NCBI RefSeq assembly: GCF_900167145.1
Contig: NZ_FUWG01000017.1
Coordinates: 1-64,000 of the forward strand
Length of the DNA: 64,000 nt
Source of the DNA: Treponema porcinum
GTDB taxonomy: Bacteria > Spirochaetota > Spirochaetia > Treponematales > Treponemataceae
Reading direction: 5' to 3'
Both the position numbers and the translations under genes were made by a program. Under the pieces are notes generated by a model, which saw only the letters and a list, made by a program, of their open reading frames with translations, searched no databases and was not told the origin of the DNA. Positions 8,411-18,066 of the stretch are shown one piece after another. Each line of letters opens with the position of its first letter. Position 1 is the stretch's first letter.

Positions 8411-11400
8411 ATGAACAAGCGAAGGGTGTTTTTTGGCTTTTTTATGCTGATTTTTTTCTGCCAGGCTTTATTCTGCTACGATGGGGTGATGGCCGGTCAG
8501 AATAACATAAAAATTGTCCGGACAGAATATTTTGACATTATCTATGCGCCCGGTTCGGAAAAAAGTGCTGAAGTCCTTTATGAAAATGCAGACGGAATTT
8601 TCACCGAACTTTCAAATCTGTTTGGTCTTTTGCATACGTTCCGCCTTCCTGTAGTCATTTCTCCGGCTCAGGACGAATTTAATGCGTATTATTCAAGCGC
8701 GCCGTTCAGTCACATTGTTATGTACGATACCGTTCCACCGGAATCGTTTGCTGTTTTTTCCGAAACGCTTTTAAGTACGTTCCGCCACGAGCTTATTCAC
8801 GCAGTTACATACAACCTTCACAATAATTTCTGGACAAAAGTAAAAAAAATCGGCGGCGATACGTATAATCCTGCGCTTCTTACGATAACGTCAGGATGGG
8901 CAGAAGGTGCATCCGTTTCTGTAGAAAGCAGCGGCGGAGAAGGGCGGCTGAACAGCGAATATCACAAACAGCTTGTGCGTCAGGCAAAAATTGAAGGTAA
9001 ATTTCCGCGTTTTTCGGAAGTGCAGGGCGCGCGTGACGTATATCCGTCCGGACAGCTAAGCTATTATTTTGGCGGAGCATTCAGCGCTTTTCTTCAGCAG
9101 AAGTACGGAATGGAAAAATACGCACGATTCTGGTACAAATGCGTCAATTTTCAGACGCTTACGTATTTTGGCTGCTTTAAGAAAGTTTACGGTTTTCCGA
9201 TTCAAGATGCATGGGAAGAATTTTATGATTCGGTGGAAGTGCCGGACGTTTCTTGCGACCCTGCGGAAGAAGACTGGTGCGCGGCACTTACTGCCGGCGG
9301 AAAAAACGGAAATCTTAAAAACGTAAGCCTCGTTTGCGCATCGAAAGAAGGTGCCGCGTTTTATGATGCAGATTCCGCCTCCGTAAAATATGCATGTTTC
9401 GGGCGCGGAAAAACAGGCGGTTCGTTTGAAGAAGGTGCATTGTCTCGCGCAAAAACTTTGTGTACGCAGGATGACGTTTCGCGCCTGAACATTTCTTCCG
9501 GTGGAGAACTTCTTGCGGTTTCCTATACGTCGCTTTCAGGGCGCGTTCCTAAAAACAAAATACGCATCATAAATACAAAAACGCGCCGTTCGTTTACCCT
9601 CCCGGAAAGCGGCATCCGCGACGGTACAGTTTTCCTTGCAGACGGAAAATGGTATCTTGCGGCGGTAAAAACTCATTCGCAGTATTGTACGTTGAATTTG
9701 TACAGCCTTACGGAAGGGAAAAACGGTTCTGTGAAAAAAGCCGTTTTGGTAAGGCAGAAAAAGTTTGGCTTCGGGAAGGGAGTTTTTTCTCCTTCGGGGA
9801 GCAGTTCTGGGCGCGTATTCTACATTCTAAAAGACGGAATGGAATACACAATCCGCGCATTTTCTGCCTTACAGTACGAAACGGAATGGACTGTTCCGCT
9901 TCCGGAAAAAGATATGGTCATACAGACAGTAAATGTGCGCGCCGGAGCAGACGGAACGGAACGCCTTGCGTTTTCCTTTACGCGTCCCGGAACAATGCCG
10001 CGTCTTGCCCTTCTTTCCGCTGACATTTCCGGCAGAAAAGCTGACTTCTCCCTTAGTACGCGCGATTCTTCCGGCGGCATATTTTCTCCGTCCTGCGTAT
10101 CGGGCAAAAAGTACGTTTATTCTGCGCATTTTTTTGAGTCAAACGCCATTTTTACTGCCGATTTGCAAAAAATGACGTTTGAAACGTATTCTGTACGGAT
10201 TTCGGAATTTGCGCCCGGTTTGCAAAATGCCGCCGCCCTTTCCGCCGTTTCGCCCCTGCCGCAAGCAGTTTCTTCAGGAACGCAGGCCGATTCTCCATTC
10301 CCGGAATTTTCTTCCGCATCAAAACCGTTTTCTCCTGCAAAATACGCATTCTCTGGGCCTCACGGAACATTCGTGCCGTTTGCCCTTACGCAGTCGTATG
10401 TAATAAAAAAATCTGCTGACGCGCTTGAGGCAGTTCTTGTTCCGTTCGGCATTTCCTATATAACAGGAACGCCCTGGACATATCCGCTTTTCGGTTTTTC
10501 CGCAGGATTTAATCCGCTTACGGAATCTGCCGCGCTTCTTGCAGGAATATACGGCGGAACTTCCGAAACGCAGCTTCTTTCATATTATGCGCTTTTACAG
10601 GTGGAATTTGATTTAGACGGCTATAAACAGGCGTACGGAGCATTAAACTTTTCTTCAAAAATTGCGCTTGGCAGAAGAACTTATCTTTCGTTTTTGCAGA
10701 ATGCGCAGATTTTTGAAGGACGGCAGGGACTTACGGAAATACCTTTGGATTCGGAAGAATTTTTTGGCGCGCTAAAATCAGATGATGATACGCACCGCAT
10801 TCTTTTTGCAGACATTACTTCTGCCGGACTTGGAACGATTAAAAGATCCGGCAAAGGATTTTATGATTATTCAGGCGTAGAACTCAGCGCAGTCTATATG
10901 CAGAACTGGTGCGCCTGTGTTTCAGAACCGTCGTATGAATATGACGGCTACCAGAACATCGGACTTGATTTTACCGCAAAAAACAGCGCGCTTCTTCCGC
11001 TTTCTGCAGAAGTGTTCCTTTTTCCGTCAAAAAGTTATTTTCTTGGCGCACTTGCAGAATGTGTGTTCTTTACAAAAGAAATTCAGAAATCGACTGTAAA
11101 AATGCCGTTTTTGTACGTAAACCGCTTTACCCTTAGTGGCTATTATATGGGAAAATTCACGCACGACTGGCGCAGTTATATGGACTCCTGGGCTGTTTTT
11201 GATGCAGCAGATTATATGCGTTACCTTTGCGAAGGCGATTTTTTCTATTATGACGAAGCCTGTCTTTCCGCCTCGTTTATGCTTACACCAAACATCGGCG
11301 GACTTTCCCGCCCTGCGTTCCGCTTTGAACTTAAAGCGCAGTTTTTATACCGCCAGCACCCGGATCCTGACCAGAACCACTATTCCGCCTCCATCTGCGG

Positions 11401-11416
11401 AATAACAGTGTTTTAG
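8411..11416 (+). CDS. Exported HExxH metallopeptidase-like protein
   Basis: 1,001 residues. An N-terminal signal peptide is followed by a peptidase-like region with RHELIHAVTYN near residue 128, a zincin HExxH site, and a downstream GWAEGASV segment that could supply the third ligand (Glu), as in gluzincins. Next comes a region with propeller-like beta repeats (about 290-620), then a C-terminal beta-rich region ending in aromatic residues (CGITVF), consistent with a membrane barrel or surface domain. ATG 8411 is used, one base after the amylase stop. No named family recognised beyond the peptidase motif; substrate unknown. Confidence 0.65.
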   Translation: MNKRRVFFGFFMLIFFCQALFCYDGVMAGQNNIKIVRTEYFDIIYAPGSEKSAEVLYENADGIFTELSNLFGLLHTFRLPVVISPAQDEFNAYYSSAPFSHIVMYDTVPPESFAVFSETLLSTFRHELIHAVTYNLHNNFWTKVKKIGGDTYNPALLTITSGWAEGASVSVESSGGEGRLNSEYHKQLVRQAKIEGKFPRFSEVQGARDVYPSGQLSYYFGGAFSAFLQQKYGMEKYARFWYKCVNFQTLTYFGCFKKVYGFPIQDAWEEFYDSVEVPDVSCDPAEEDWCAALTAGGKNGNLKNVSLVCASKEGAAFYDADSASVKYACFGRGKTGGSFEEGALSRAKTLCTQDDVSRLNISSGGELLAVSYTSLSGRVPKNKIRIINTKTRRSFTLPESGIRDGTVFLADGKWYLAAVKTHSQYCTLNLYSLTEGKNGSVKKAVLVRQKKFGFGKGVFSPSGSSSGRVFYILKDGMEYTIRAFSALQYETEWTVPLPEKDMVIQTVNVRAGADGTERLAFSFTRPGTMPRLALLSADISGRKADFSLSTRDSSGGIFSPSCVSGKKYVYSAHFFESNAIFTADLQKMTFETYSVRISEFAPGLQNAAALSAVSPLPQAVSSGTQADSPFPEFSSASKPFSPAKYAFSGPHGTFVPFALTQSYVIKKSADALEAVLVPFGISYITGTPWTYPLFGFSAGFNPLTESAALLAGIYGGTSETQLLSYYALLQVEFDLDGYKQAYGALNFSSKIALGRRTYLSFLQNAQIFEGRQGLTEIPLDSEEFFGALKSDDDTHRILFADITSAGLGTIKRSGKGFYDYSGVELSAVYMQNWCACVSEPSYEYDGYQNIGLDFTAKNSALLPLSAEVFLFPSKSYFLGALAECVFFTKEIQKSTVKMPFLYVNRFTLSGYYMGKFTHDWRSYMDSWAVFDAADYMRYLCEGDFFYYDEACLSASFMLTPNIGGLSRPAFRFELKAQFLYRQHPDPDQNHYSASICGITVF

Positions 11417-11489
11417 GATATTTTTTCCCTGTTCAATTTGAAGTAACGGCGTAAATATGATATTGTACATATCTATGGGGGAAATAAAA

Positions 11490-12119
11490 TTGAATTCTAT
11501 TTCACTTGTTGCGTCAAAAAACAGGCGCATTGCAATTACAGGCGCATTCAGTGCGCTCATCATTCTTATGGGAATTCCTGGTCTTCACCTTGGATATATA
11601 CAGCTTAGTCCTGCCGCTTCTTTAACGATAATGCACATTCCGGTAATTCTTGCGGCTGTTCTTGCAGGACTTCCCGGCGGAATTGTTACCGGTCTTGTTT
11701 TCGGGCTTACAAGTCTTGTAAATGCGGCGGCAAATCCTTCCGGACTTCTTGATCCGCTTTTTGTAAATCCGTTCTGTTCTGTCCTGCCGCGCATGCTTTT
11801 TGGTGCGGCCGCTTGGGGCGTTTTCCGCCTTCTTTCTATGGTTTCTGTTTTTCCAAAAGCATTGTGCGCGGCAGTTACGTCTTTTCTTACGACGCTTCTC
11901 CATACAGTTATGGTAATCGGCTCTATGTACGTTTTTCTTAATTCGCAGATGAGCGAAACGATGGGCGGGATGGGTTTTGTTATGGTGATGGGAGTTATTC
12001 TTCCCGGTGCGCTTCTTGAAGCAGTTGCAGCAACGTTCGTCTGTGCGGCAGTTACGGCGGCAATGTCTGCGGCATCAAGCAAAAAGGCAAAAATCTTTTC
12101 TGAAGAAAACAAGGACTAA
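11490..12119 (+). CDS. ECF transporter S component-like membrane protein
   Basis: About 209 residues with five to six membrane helices, small-residue rich, with the AxxSALxxLMG N-terminal helix and 'GLPGGIVTGLVFGLTSLVN' typical of energy-coupling factor S components that bind vitamins or precursors. I choose TTG 11490 because GGGGGAAA lies just upstream; ATG at 11457 or 11475 in the same frame are alternatives without a ribosome site. The ligand is not apparent and the AT module is not in the window. Its stop abuts the trkA start. Confidence 0.7.
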   Translation: MNSISLVASKNRRIAITGAFSALIILMGIPGLHLGYIQLSPAASLTIMHIPVILAAVLAGLPGGIVTGLVFGLTSLVNAAANPSGLLDPLFVNPFCSVLPRMLFGAAAWGVFRLLSMVSVFPKALCAAVTSFLTTLLHTVMVIGSMYVFLNSQMSETMGGMGFVMVMGVILPGALLEAVAATFVCAAVTAAMSAASSKKAKIFSEENKD

Positions 12120-13565
12120 ATGCGGATAGTAATAGTAGGCGCTGGTTTTACCGGCATTCAGCTTGCAAAACTTCTCATAAACGAAAAGAACAACGTCGTT
12201 CTTATTGATAATGACGAAGAAATTATGCGCCACGCGGCAAACCGTCTTGACTGCACCGTAATGGTTGCCGACGGAAATAATATAGAAACGCTTGAAGAAG
12301 CCGGCATTGCACGGTCAGATGCGCTTGTCTGCCTTACTGGAAGCGATGAGGTGAATATGATAACCTGTTCGCTTGTTGATGCCGTTTATCCAGAAATCTT
12401 AAAAATTGCACGCGTACGGAACTATGCGTATTACGTAAATACTACCGCCGCGCAGAAAACCCATGCAACAACCTTTACGGGCAAGCACCGTCCGCTATAC
12501 GGAATTGACTATATGGTTCACCCGGACGTAGAGGCGGCAGAAGCAATTGTTCAGGCTGTGGAAAACGGTGCATTAAGCAGCGTAGTTTCGTTTGATAATT
12601 CAGAAATGCAGATTTCATGCGTTTCTGTTTGTGCCGGAAGCGTTTTTGCCGGTCACAAGCTTATGGAAATGCGTACGCTTTGTCCGGTTCCGCTTCTTGT
12701 TGCATACGTTGAAATTGACGGAAATACGACTTTGCCTAACGGAAACACCGTAATGGAACCCGGATGCAGTCTTGGAGTCCTTGTTTCCAAAAACGACTTG
12801 AGCAAAGTCCTTGAACTGTGCGGCTCCCGCCAGCAGGATTTGAAAAAAATTGCAATTATCGGTGCAGGAAGAATAGGAACGCTTGTTGCAAGCAAAATCG
12901 TTGAGCCTAAAAAAAGCTCTTTTATAAAAATGTTTGCAGAAAAATCCAGAAAGTCTTCGCAGAAAATCGTAATAATTGATTCAGACGAACAGCTTGCAAA
13001 AGCCGCCGCAGAACGTTTTCCGGAAGCTTCTGTATGCCGCGGCGATGCAACTGACGAAAGTTTCCTTGCGGAAGAGGGAATTCCGTCGTTCGATCTGGCT
13101 ATCTGCGCAACGCACAACCACGAACTGAATATGGTTCTTTCTGCATATCTTGAATCGCTTGGCGTAAAGCAGACTGTAAGTCTTGTTACAAGCGCCGCGT
13201 TTGCCACAATTGCGCAGAAACTGGGAGTTGATGTAACCGTTTCCCTGCGCGACGTAGTAGTTGATTCAATTATGAGCCACATGCGCGGAAAAGCAGTAAA
13301 AGAAGTCCACACGATTACAAACGGCAATCTTGAAATTATAGAATGTATTTTACCGGCGGACTCAAAAGTCAGCGGTAAAAAGGTAAAGGAACTGGCAGAA
13401 CCTGGAAAATATCTTGTGCTTTTGGACAAGCATCCGGGAACTGATGAATACGAAATTGCAAACGGTGAAACGTGCGTGTCTACAGGCGACCATCTTGTGC
13501 TTATTGCGCAGGCAGACGAAACGCGCCGTGTTCTTGAGCTGTTTGAAAGCGGCAGGGAAAAATAA
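12120..13565 (+). CDS. trkA: Trk K+ uptake regulatory protein TrkA
   Basis: 481 residues with two RCK units. Each has a Rossmann NAD-binding domain: MRIVIVGAGFTGIQLAKLL at residue 1 and KKIAIIGAGRIGTLVASKI at about 242, each followed by an acidic strand end (LIDND, IIDSD), and by RCK_C ligand domains (about 140-225 and 395-475). TrkA gates TrkH according to NAD(H)/nucleotide state. The start directly follows the S-component stop, and its own stop overlaps the trkH ATG (TAATG), so the two are translated together. Confidence 0.93.
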   Translation: MRIVIVGAGFTGIQLAKLLINEKNNVVLIDNDEEIMRHAANRLDCTVMVADGNNIETLEEAGIARSDALVCLTGSDEVNMITCSLVDAVYPEILKIARVRNYAYYVNTTAAQKTHATTFTGKHRPLYGIDYMVHPDVEAAEAIVQAVENGALSSVVSFDNSEMQISCVSVCAGSVFAGHKLMEMRTLCPVPLLVAYVEIDGNTTLPNGNTVMEPGCSLGVLVSKNDLSKVLELCGSRQQDLKKIAIIGAGRIGTLVASKIVEPKKSSFIKMFAEKSRKSSQKIVIIDSDEQLAKAAAERFPEASVCRGDATDESFLAEEGIPSFDLAICATHNHELNMVLSAYLESLGVKQTVSLVTSAAFATIAQKLGVDVTVSLRDVVVDSIMSHMRGKAVKEVHTITNGNLEIIECILPADSKVSGKKVKELAEPGKYLVLLDKHPGTDEYEIANGETCVSTGDHLVLIAQADETRRVLELFESGREK

Positions 13566-15010
13566 TGGCTTCCGGTTTGTTTCAGATTGTTACGGCGCTT
13601 TTGGGCATTGTAGGTTCAACGCTTGTCGTTCCTGTTATTACGGCTATTGCCTGTTCGGAATACAGCGTAATTCCTTCATTTTTAATTCCTATGGTGGCAA
13701 GCGGAATTTTATACGTTCTTGTAAACCTCGTATTTTTCCGCAAAAAGAAAATCAATCTTTCAATACGTTCAACGTTCGTCATTGTTGCATCATCATGGTT
13801 TTTTACAAGCCTTTTTGGCGCAGTACCGTTTTGCATAAGCGGCTGCATTCCTTCTTTTACAAACGCATTTTTTGAAAGCGTTTCCGGCTTTACCACAACA
13901 GGAGCAACAATTCTTTCTGAAATAGAAATATTGCCGCGCAGTATGAATTTGTGGCGGTGCATGACGCACTGGCTTGGCGGAATGGGAATTGTTGCGCTTA
14001 CAGTTGCGCTTCTTCCGCTTTTGGGCGTGGGCGGATTTCAACTTATAAAGGCGGAAACGACTGGTCCTGAAAAAAGTAAGATTACGTCAAAAATTACTAC
14101 TACGGCAAAAGTGCTGTGGCTCATTTACTTTGTACTTACAGTTTTGCAGACAATACTTCTTATGCTCTGCGGAATGGATTTTATTGATGCACTGTGCCAC
14201 GCATTTGCAACCCTTGGAACAGGCGGTTTTTCTACCAGAAATGCAAGTATAGGAAGCTATGACTCCGTTCCGGTGGATATTATATGCACGGTGTTTATGT
14301 TCCTTGCCGGAATAAACTTCAGCCTGTTCTATTTTGCAGTAACCGGAAAACTTGCGGAAATAAGGGAGAATTCTGAACTTAAGGCATATTCTGCTGTTGT
14401 TGGAGTAAGCATTGCATCAGTTACGCTTTTCCTTATTCCTGTGTACCATTCTTTTGGAACGGCACTGCGTTATGCGGCGTTTCAGGTAGTTTCCATTATA
14501 ACGACAACCGGATTTGCAACTGCGGACTATACGCTGTGGCCCTCGGCGGCTCAGCTTATTATTTTTCTTTTGTTCTTTACAGGTGCGTGTTCCGGTTCTA
14601 CGGGCGGCGGAATAAAAATAATCCGCTGGGTAGTGCTTTTCAAACAGGTGAACAACGAAACAAAAAGAATGCTTCATCCGCACGGAATTTTTAATATCCG
14701 GCTGAACAACCGTCCGGGGCGGAATGATATCGTATTCAATGTAGCAGCTTTTATCACCGTGTATCTTGCGCTTGTTTTTGCAACGACCCTTGCCGGATGC
14801 GCTGCAAACCTTGATGTTTTTACGTCATTTTCCGCATCCCTTTCAATGGTCGGAAATATAGGTCCTGCGTTCGGAAAATTAGGACCTTCGTTCAACTACA
14901 GCTTTCTTCCGGCAGCATTAAAATGGTGGTACAGCTTTGCAATGCTTGCCGGCCGTCTTGAACTTTACACAATGCTTTTCTTCTTTTTTCCGTCGTATTG
15001 GAAAAAATAA
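13565..15010 (+). CDS. trkH: Trk K+ channel/transporter subunit TrkH
   Basis: 481 residues with ten or more membrane helices and the four pore-loop repeats of the Trk/Ktr superfamily. Selectivity-filter-like segments are visible at SGFTTTGATI (about 105), ATLGTGGFST (about 220), TTTGFATADY (about 310) and SMVGNIGPAF (about 430). It forms the membrane pore for K+ uptake, gated by TrkA. Starts by a 1-bp overlap with trkA. Nothing looks broken. Confidence 0.93.
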   Translation: MASGLFQIVTALLGIVGSTLVVPVITAIACSEYSVIPSFLIPMVASGILYVLVNLVFFRKKKINLSIRSTFVIVASSWFFTSLFGAVPFCISGCIPSFTNAFFESVSGFTTTGATILSEIEILPRSMNLWRCMTHWLGGMGIVALTVALLPLLGVGGFQLIKAETTGPEKSKITSKITTTAKVLWLIYFVLTVLQTILLMLCGMDFIDALCHAFATLGTGGFSTRNASIGSYDSVPVDIICTVFMFLAGINFSLFYFAVTGKLAEIRENSELKAYSAVVGVSIASVTLFLIPVYHSFGTALRYAAFQVVSIITTTGFATADYTLWPSAAQLIIFLLFFTGACSGSTGGGIKIIRWVVLFKQVNNETKRMLHPHGIFNIRLNNRPGRNDIVFNVAAFITVYLALVFATTLAGCAANLDVFTSFSASLSMVGNIGPAFGKLGPSFNYSFLPAALKWWYSFAMLAGRLELYTMLFFFFPSYWKK

Positions 15011-15078
15011 GGCGGAATGCAGAAAAAAGATAAGGCATTTTGAAAAACTTATTTTCTTGACTTTTTAAGGGAGAAAAA

Positions 15079-16449
15079 ATGGCGAAAAAAAACGGTTCTG
15101 TTGTCTATAAATGTTCCGGCTGCGGATATTCACAGCCGCGCTGGCTTGGAAGATGCCCTGAATGCGGAGAATGGAACACATTTGAAGAATGTATTGTAGA
15201 TTCAAATGCTGTAAGTCCTGCAGGGCGCGGCTCAGATGTTTCCGTAAAAGTAAAGCCTGTTCCGCTTTCTTCTGTGGAAGCAAAAGATACTTCCCGAATT
15301 CTTACCGGCATAGATGAATTTGACCGCGTTCTTGGCGGAGGTGCTGAAAAACGTTCTGCTATTTTAATCGGCGGTGAGCCTGGAATCGGAAAATCAACGC
15401 TTCTTGTGCAAACGGCAGCAAGCCTTGCATTTTCCGTAAAAAAAAGCGGTTCTTCACAGCGCATTCTGTACGTTTCTGGAGAAGAGTCCGCGGCGCAGAT
15501 AAAGGAACGCGCCGAACGTCTGCACCTTTCTTCACACGGAATAGAAGTTCTTTGCACTATGCGCCTTGAGGATATTCTTGATGCACTTGATTCTCTTAAT
15601 CCTGTTTTTACAATAATAGACTCTATCCAGACGGTGTATTCTGCCGAAGCCGGAATTGTTCCCGGCACTGTGAACCAGCTTAAATACTGCGCAAATGAGC
15701 TTGTGGGCTGGGTAAAGGAACGAGACAGCGTTCTTGTGATGACGGCGCACGTTACGAAGGACGGCGCAATTGCAGGTCCTAAAACGCTTGAACATCTGGT
15801 TGATACAGTCATTTCGTTTGAAAGGAATAACGATGACGTACGCTTTTTGCATGCGCAGAAAAACCGTTTTGGTTCAGTAGATGAACTTGGTATTTTTACG
15901 ATGACAGAAAACGGACTTGAGCCTGTACTTAATCCGGCAACAATGTTTCTTTCTGAACGAAGGGATGTTCAGCCGGCAGGAGTAGCCTGCGCCGCTGTTT
16001 TTGAAGGAAACCGCGTTTTTCTTGTAGAAATACAGGCACTTACAGCACCGGCAAAAGCGGCAGTTTCACGCGTATACAGCGATAAAATTGATTCTGCACG
16101 GGTAAGCCGGATTGCAGCCATCCTTGAAAAACGCGCAGGCATTCGTTTTTTAGATGAAGACATTTACATAAACGTTGCCGGCGGAATCCGGCTTAGCGAA
16201 AGTGCCGTAGATGCAGCCCTTGCCGCCGCAATGTATTCTGCACGGACAGACGTTCCTGTTCCTGTGGGAACGGCTTTGTTTGGTGAACTTAGCCTTGCCG
16301 GAGAAATCCGCACCGTTCCGAAAATAAAACAGCGTGCAAAAACGGCAGAAGGTCTTGGCTTTACGAATATTCTTGCACCAGAAAACGGCGCGGGCATCAC
16401 CTGTGTAAAAGACATCCGCAGCCTTATAAAAACAGTTTTTGCAAAGTAA
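15079..16449 (+). CDS. radA: DNA repair protein RadA/Sms
   Basis: 456 residues: N-terminal C4 zinc finger (CSGCGYSQPRWLGRCPECG, about 12-30), RecA-like ATPase with Walker A GGEPGIGKST near 98, the RadA-specific KNRFG motif near 261, and a C-terminal Lon-protease-like domain (VAGGIRLSESAVDAA onward, near 368) without a catalytic Ser-Lys requirement. RadA helps process recombination intermediates by driving branch migration. A GGGAG site precedes the ATG. Full length for the family. Confidence 0.95.
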   Translation: MAKKNGSVVYKCSGCGYSQPRWLGRCPECGEWNTFEECIVDSNAVSPAGRGSDVSVKVKPVPLSSVEAKDTSRILTGIDEFDRVLGGGAEKRSAILIGGEPGIGKSTLLVQTAASLAFSVKKSGSSQRILYVSGEESAAQIKERAERLHLSSHGIEVLCTMRLEDILDALDSLNPVFTIIDSIQTVYSAEAGIVPGTVNQLKYCANELVGWVKERDSVLVMTAHVTKDGAIAGPKTLEHLVDTVISFERNNDDVRFLHAQKNRFGSVDELGIFTMTENGLEPVLNPATMFLSERRDVQPAGVACAAVFEGNRVFLVEIQALTAPAKAAVSRVYSDKIDSARVSRIAAILEKRAGIRFLDEDIYINVAGGIRLSESAVDAALAAAMYSARTDVPVPVGTALFGELSLAGEIRTVPKIKQRAKTAEGLGFTNILAPENGAGITCVKDIRSLIKTVFAK

Positions 16450-16525
16450 AGCATATTCCTTTGTTACAATCCGCCTTTTTTCTGAAAAAATGATGTTTTG
16501 TAAAGAAGTGTATTTATTTTAATCA

Positions 16526-16555
16526 TTGAGAATCAGGCTTCTTTAATGATATAAT
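16526..16555 (+). promoter_or_regulatory. Promoter of the 16563 gene
   Basis: TTGAGA (16526-16531), 18-bp spacer, TATAAT (16550-16555). The box ends 7 bp before the ATG at 16563 and no Shine-Dalgarno is present, so the transcript should be leaderless. Confidence 0.6.
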
Positions 16556-16562
16556 TCGCCCT

Positions 16563-17249
16563 ATGAATAAAAAATTGGTGTCTTTTGTTTTTGCCGCCCT
16601 GCTTTTTACTCTTTCCTGTTACTCACAGGAAGCAGACGGCAAAAACGCACCTTCTTTGGAAGTTCAAGCGGAAGAACCGCCGCAAGAACAGGCTGATATT
16701 TCGGTTGAAAACGAACAGCAAGAAAAAAAGAAAAGGCTTTACTTTAGTTCAAAAGATGAAATCCGCACGCGTATAATTTCCGTTGATCTTGACTATCTGT
16801 TTATGGGACTAAAAAACAGCGGATGGGGACTTGGCATTTACTACGAACAGTATATCTGGAATCATCTTGCTTCAAAAATCTGCTTTGGACATTCAACATT
16901 CTGCATAGACGGCGACTGGTGTCCTACAGTGTCGTTCGGAATGTTTGCAGAATGTTATCCGTTTCAGAAAGGACTTGACGGACTGTACATTGCATTCGGC
17001 GGCTATTTTGACTTTATAGAACTTCCTGATTCCGACGGAATTACTGAAGATACAAAATCAACTTATCTTTCAATTTATCCGCTTGCCGGCTACAAACTGC
17101 GCATCTGTAAATGGCTGAGTACCGACATTTTCTGCGGATACAAGCATATTTTTACAGACGAAAGCGAATCCGTCTGGGATAACTTTGACAAGTACATAGT
17201 AAGTGGCGTTAAAGCCGGTGTTGCCCTTAAATTTCACTTTTTCCAGTAG
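16563..17249 (+). CDS. Exported outer-membrane-type beta protein
   Basis: 228 residues. Signal peptide to about residue 21 (FTLSCYSQ; a lipobox-like LSC makes a lipoprotein possible), a charged Glu/Gln-rich linker (about 25-60), then alternating hydrophobic strands with aromatic girdles, ending in KFHFFQ. The terminal Phe/aromatic residue and Gly-Tyr-rich strands suggest a small beta-barrel or outer-membrane protein of about eight strands. No named family recognised. Solitary gene with its own promoter. Confidence 0.6.
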   Translation: MNKKLVSFVFAALLFTLSCYSQEADGKNAPSLEVQAEEPPQEQADISVENEQQEKKKRLYFSSKDEIRTRIISVDLDYLFMGLKNSGWGLGIYYEQYIWNHLASKICFGHSTFCIDGDWCPTVSFGMFAECYPFQKGLDGLYIAFGGYFDFIELPDSDGITEDTKSTYLSIYPLAGYKLRICKWLSTDIFCGYKHIFTDESESVWDNFDKYIVSGVKAGVALKFHFFQ

Positions 17250-17294
17250 CAGAAAGGCGCAGTTTTTACAACCATTCCGTTTCTTCTTTTTACA

Positions 17295-17318
17295 GTGATA
17301 ACCTTGAATGTAACTGCT
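17295..17318. repeat. Partial copy of the 57-bp hairpin repeat
   Basis: CAGTGATAACCTTGAATGTA resembles the right arm of the hairpin elements at 17997-18053 and 55114-55166, differing by one base in the shared core. The left arm is missing here, so it looks like a decayed copy. Confidence 0.5.
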
Positions 17319-17353
17319 TTTGTTATTTTTTATACCGTGCTATACTTTCACCT

Positions 17354-17827
17354 ATGGAAAACAAACCCTTTTACGAAGACGGCGTGCATTTTTCCTGCCA
17401 GCGCTGTTCTTTCTGCTGCGGACATTCTCCGGGATTCGTGTATCTTTCCCGCGCCGACCTTGACAGCCTCTGCGCATTTTTTAACCTTTCAGCCGGCGAA
17501 TTCATACAAAAATACTGCCGCTGGGCAGATTATTACTACGGAACGCAGGTTCTTGCACTAAAAGAACAGAAAAATTACGACTGTATATTATGGAAAAACG
17601 GATGTTCCGCCTATCAGGCGCGCCCGGTACAGTGTTCTACCTATCCTTTCTGGACGTGGATGATTAAAGACAGGCACACCTGGGATGACTGTGCAAAAGA
17701 GTGTCCCGGAATGAACAAGGGAAGGCTTTGGACGCTAGATGAAATACGGGAAAACGAACGCGCCTATGCCAGAAACGAACCCCTTACGCGCGAACAGGCA
17801 GAAGAACTTATGCGTGGAGAAGAATAA
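17354..17827 (+). CDS. YkgJ-family cysteine-cluster protein
   Basis: 157 residues with the Cys-cluster motif CQRCSFCCG near residues 14-22, later Cys residues in WKNGCSAYQARPVQCSTYPFW (about 80-100, the 'C..Y..RP..C..YPF' signature) and DDCAKECPG. The family is thought to bind a zinc or Fe-S centre; function unknown. TATACT ends 7 bp before the ATG, another leaderless candidate. A partial copy of a repeated hairpin element lies just upstream (17295-17318). Confidence 0.8.
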   Translation: MENKPFYEDGVHFSCQRCSFCCGHSPGFVYLSRADLDSLCAFFNLSAGEFIQKYCRWADYYYGTQVLALKEQKNYDCILWKNGCSAYQARPVQCSTYPFWTWMIKDRHTWDDCAKECPGMNKGRLWTLDEIRENERAYARNEPLTREQAEELMRGEE

Positions 17828-17882
17828 TTTTCCGTTTCCCTGTAATCCACTCCTAGTAACACAGGCTAGAACACAGTTGCGT

Positions 17883-17997
17883 GTCTAGGTAAAACACAAA
17901 AGGCTGTCTAAATTATACACGGAAGTCTGTTTAAACTAGACGCGAAAGTTTGTCTAAGATAAACACGGAAGTTTGTTTATGCTAAATACGGATAGCA
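17883..17997. repeat. Five tandem 23-bp degenerate repeats
   Basis: Units at 17883-17905, 17906-17928, 17929-17951, 17952-17974 and 17975-17997, each exactly 23 bp. The consensus is about GTYTAARNTAAACACGGAAGTYT. The 23-bp period is near two helical turns, so proteins bound to successive units would face the same side of the DNA. The array lies downstream of the YkgJ-type gene and left of the tRNA-bounded island. Confidence 0.75.
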
Positions 17998-18053
17998 TTC
18001 AAGGTTAACACTGAATAAATCCTATTGAGGATTTTTCAGTGTTAACCTTGAAT
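17997..18053. repeat. 57-bp hairpin repeat element, copy 1
   Basis: Left arm (from ATTCAAGGTTAACACTG) and right arm (ending CAGTGTTAACCTTGAAT) pair over 26 bp with a single one-base bulge and an ATTG loop. A nearly identical copy sits at 55114-55166, in the 3' region of a different gene, and a partial one at 17295. It behaves like a dispersed palindromic repeat; it could also terminate transcription (AGGATTTTT). Confidence 0.85.
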
Positions 18054-18066
18054 GTAGCTAATTGTC

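Noticed and set aside
11417-11489. Riboswitch before the ECF S-component
   Set aside because: Only about 70 bases of AT-rich sequence without stable conserved stems; nothing matches a known riboswitch core.
12653-13429. 258-residue minus-strand ORF inside trkA
   Set aside because: Antisense shadow of a fully supported gene; no start signal.
17883-17997. CRISPR array
   Set aside because: Units are contiguous 23-bp repeats with no unique spacers and are degenerate throughout; no cas gene is present.
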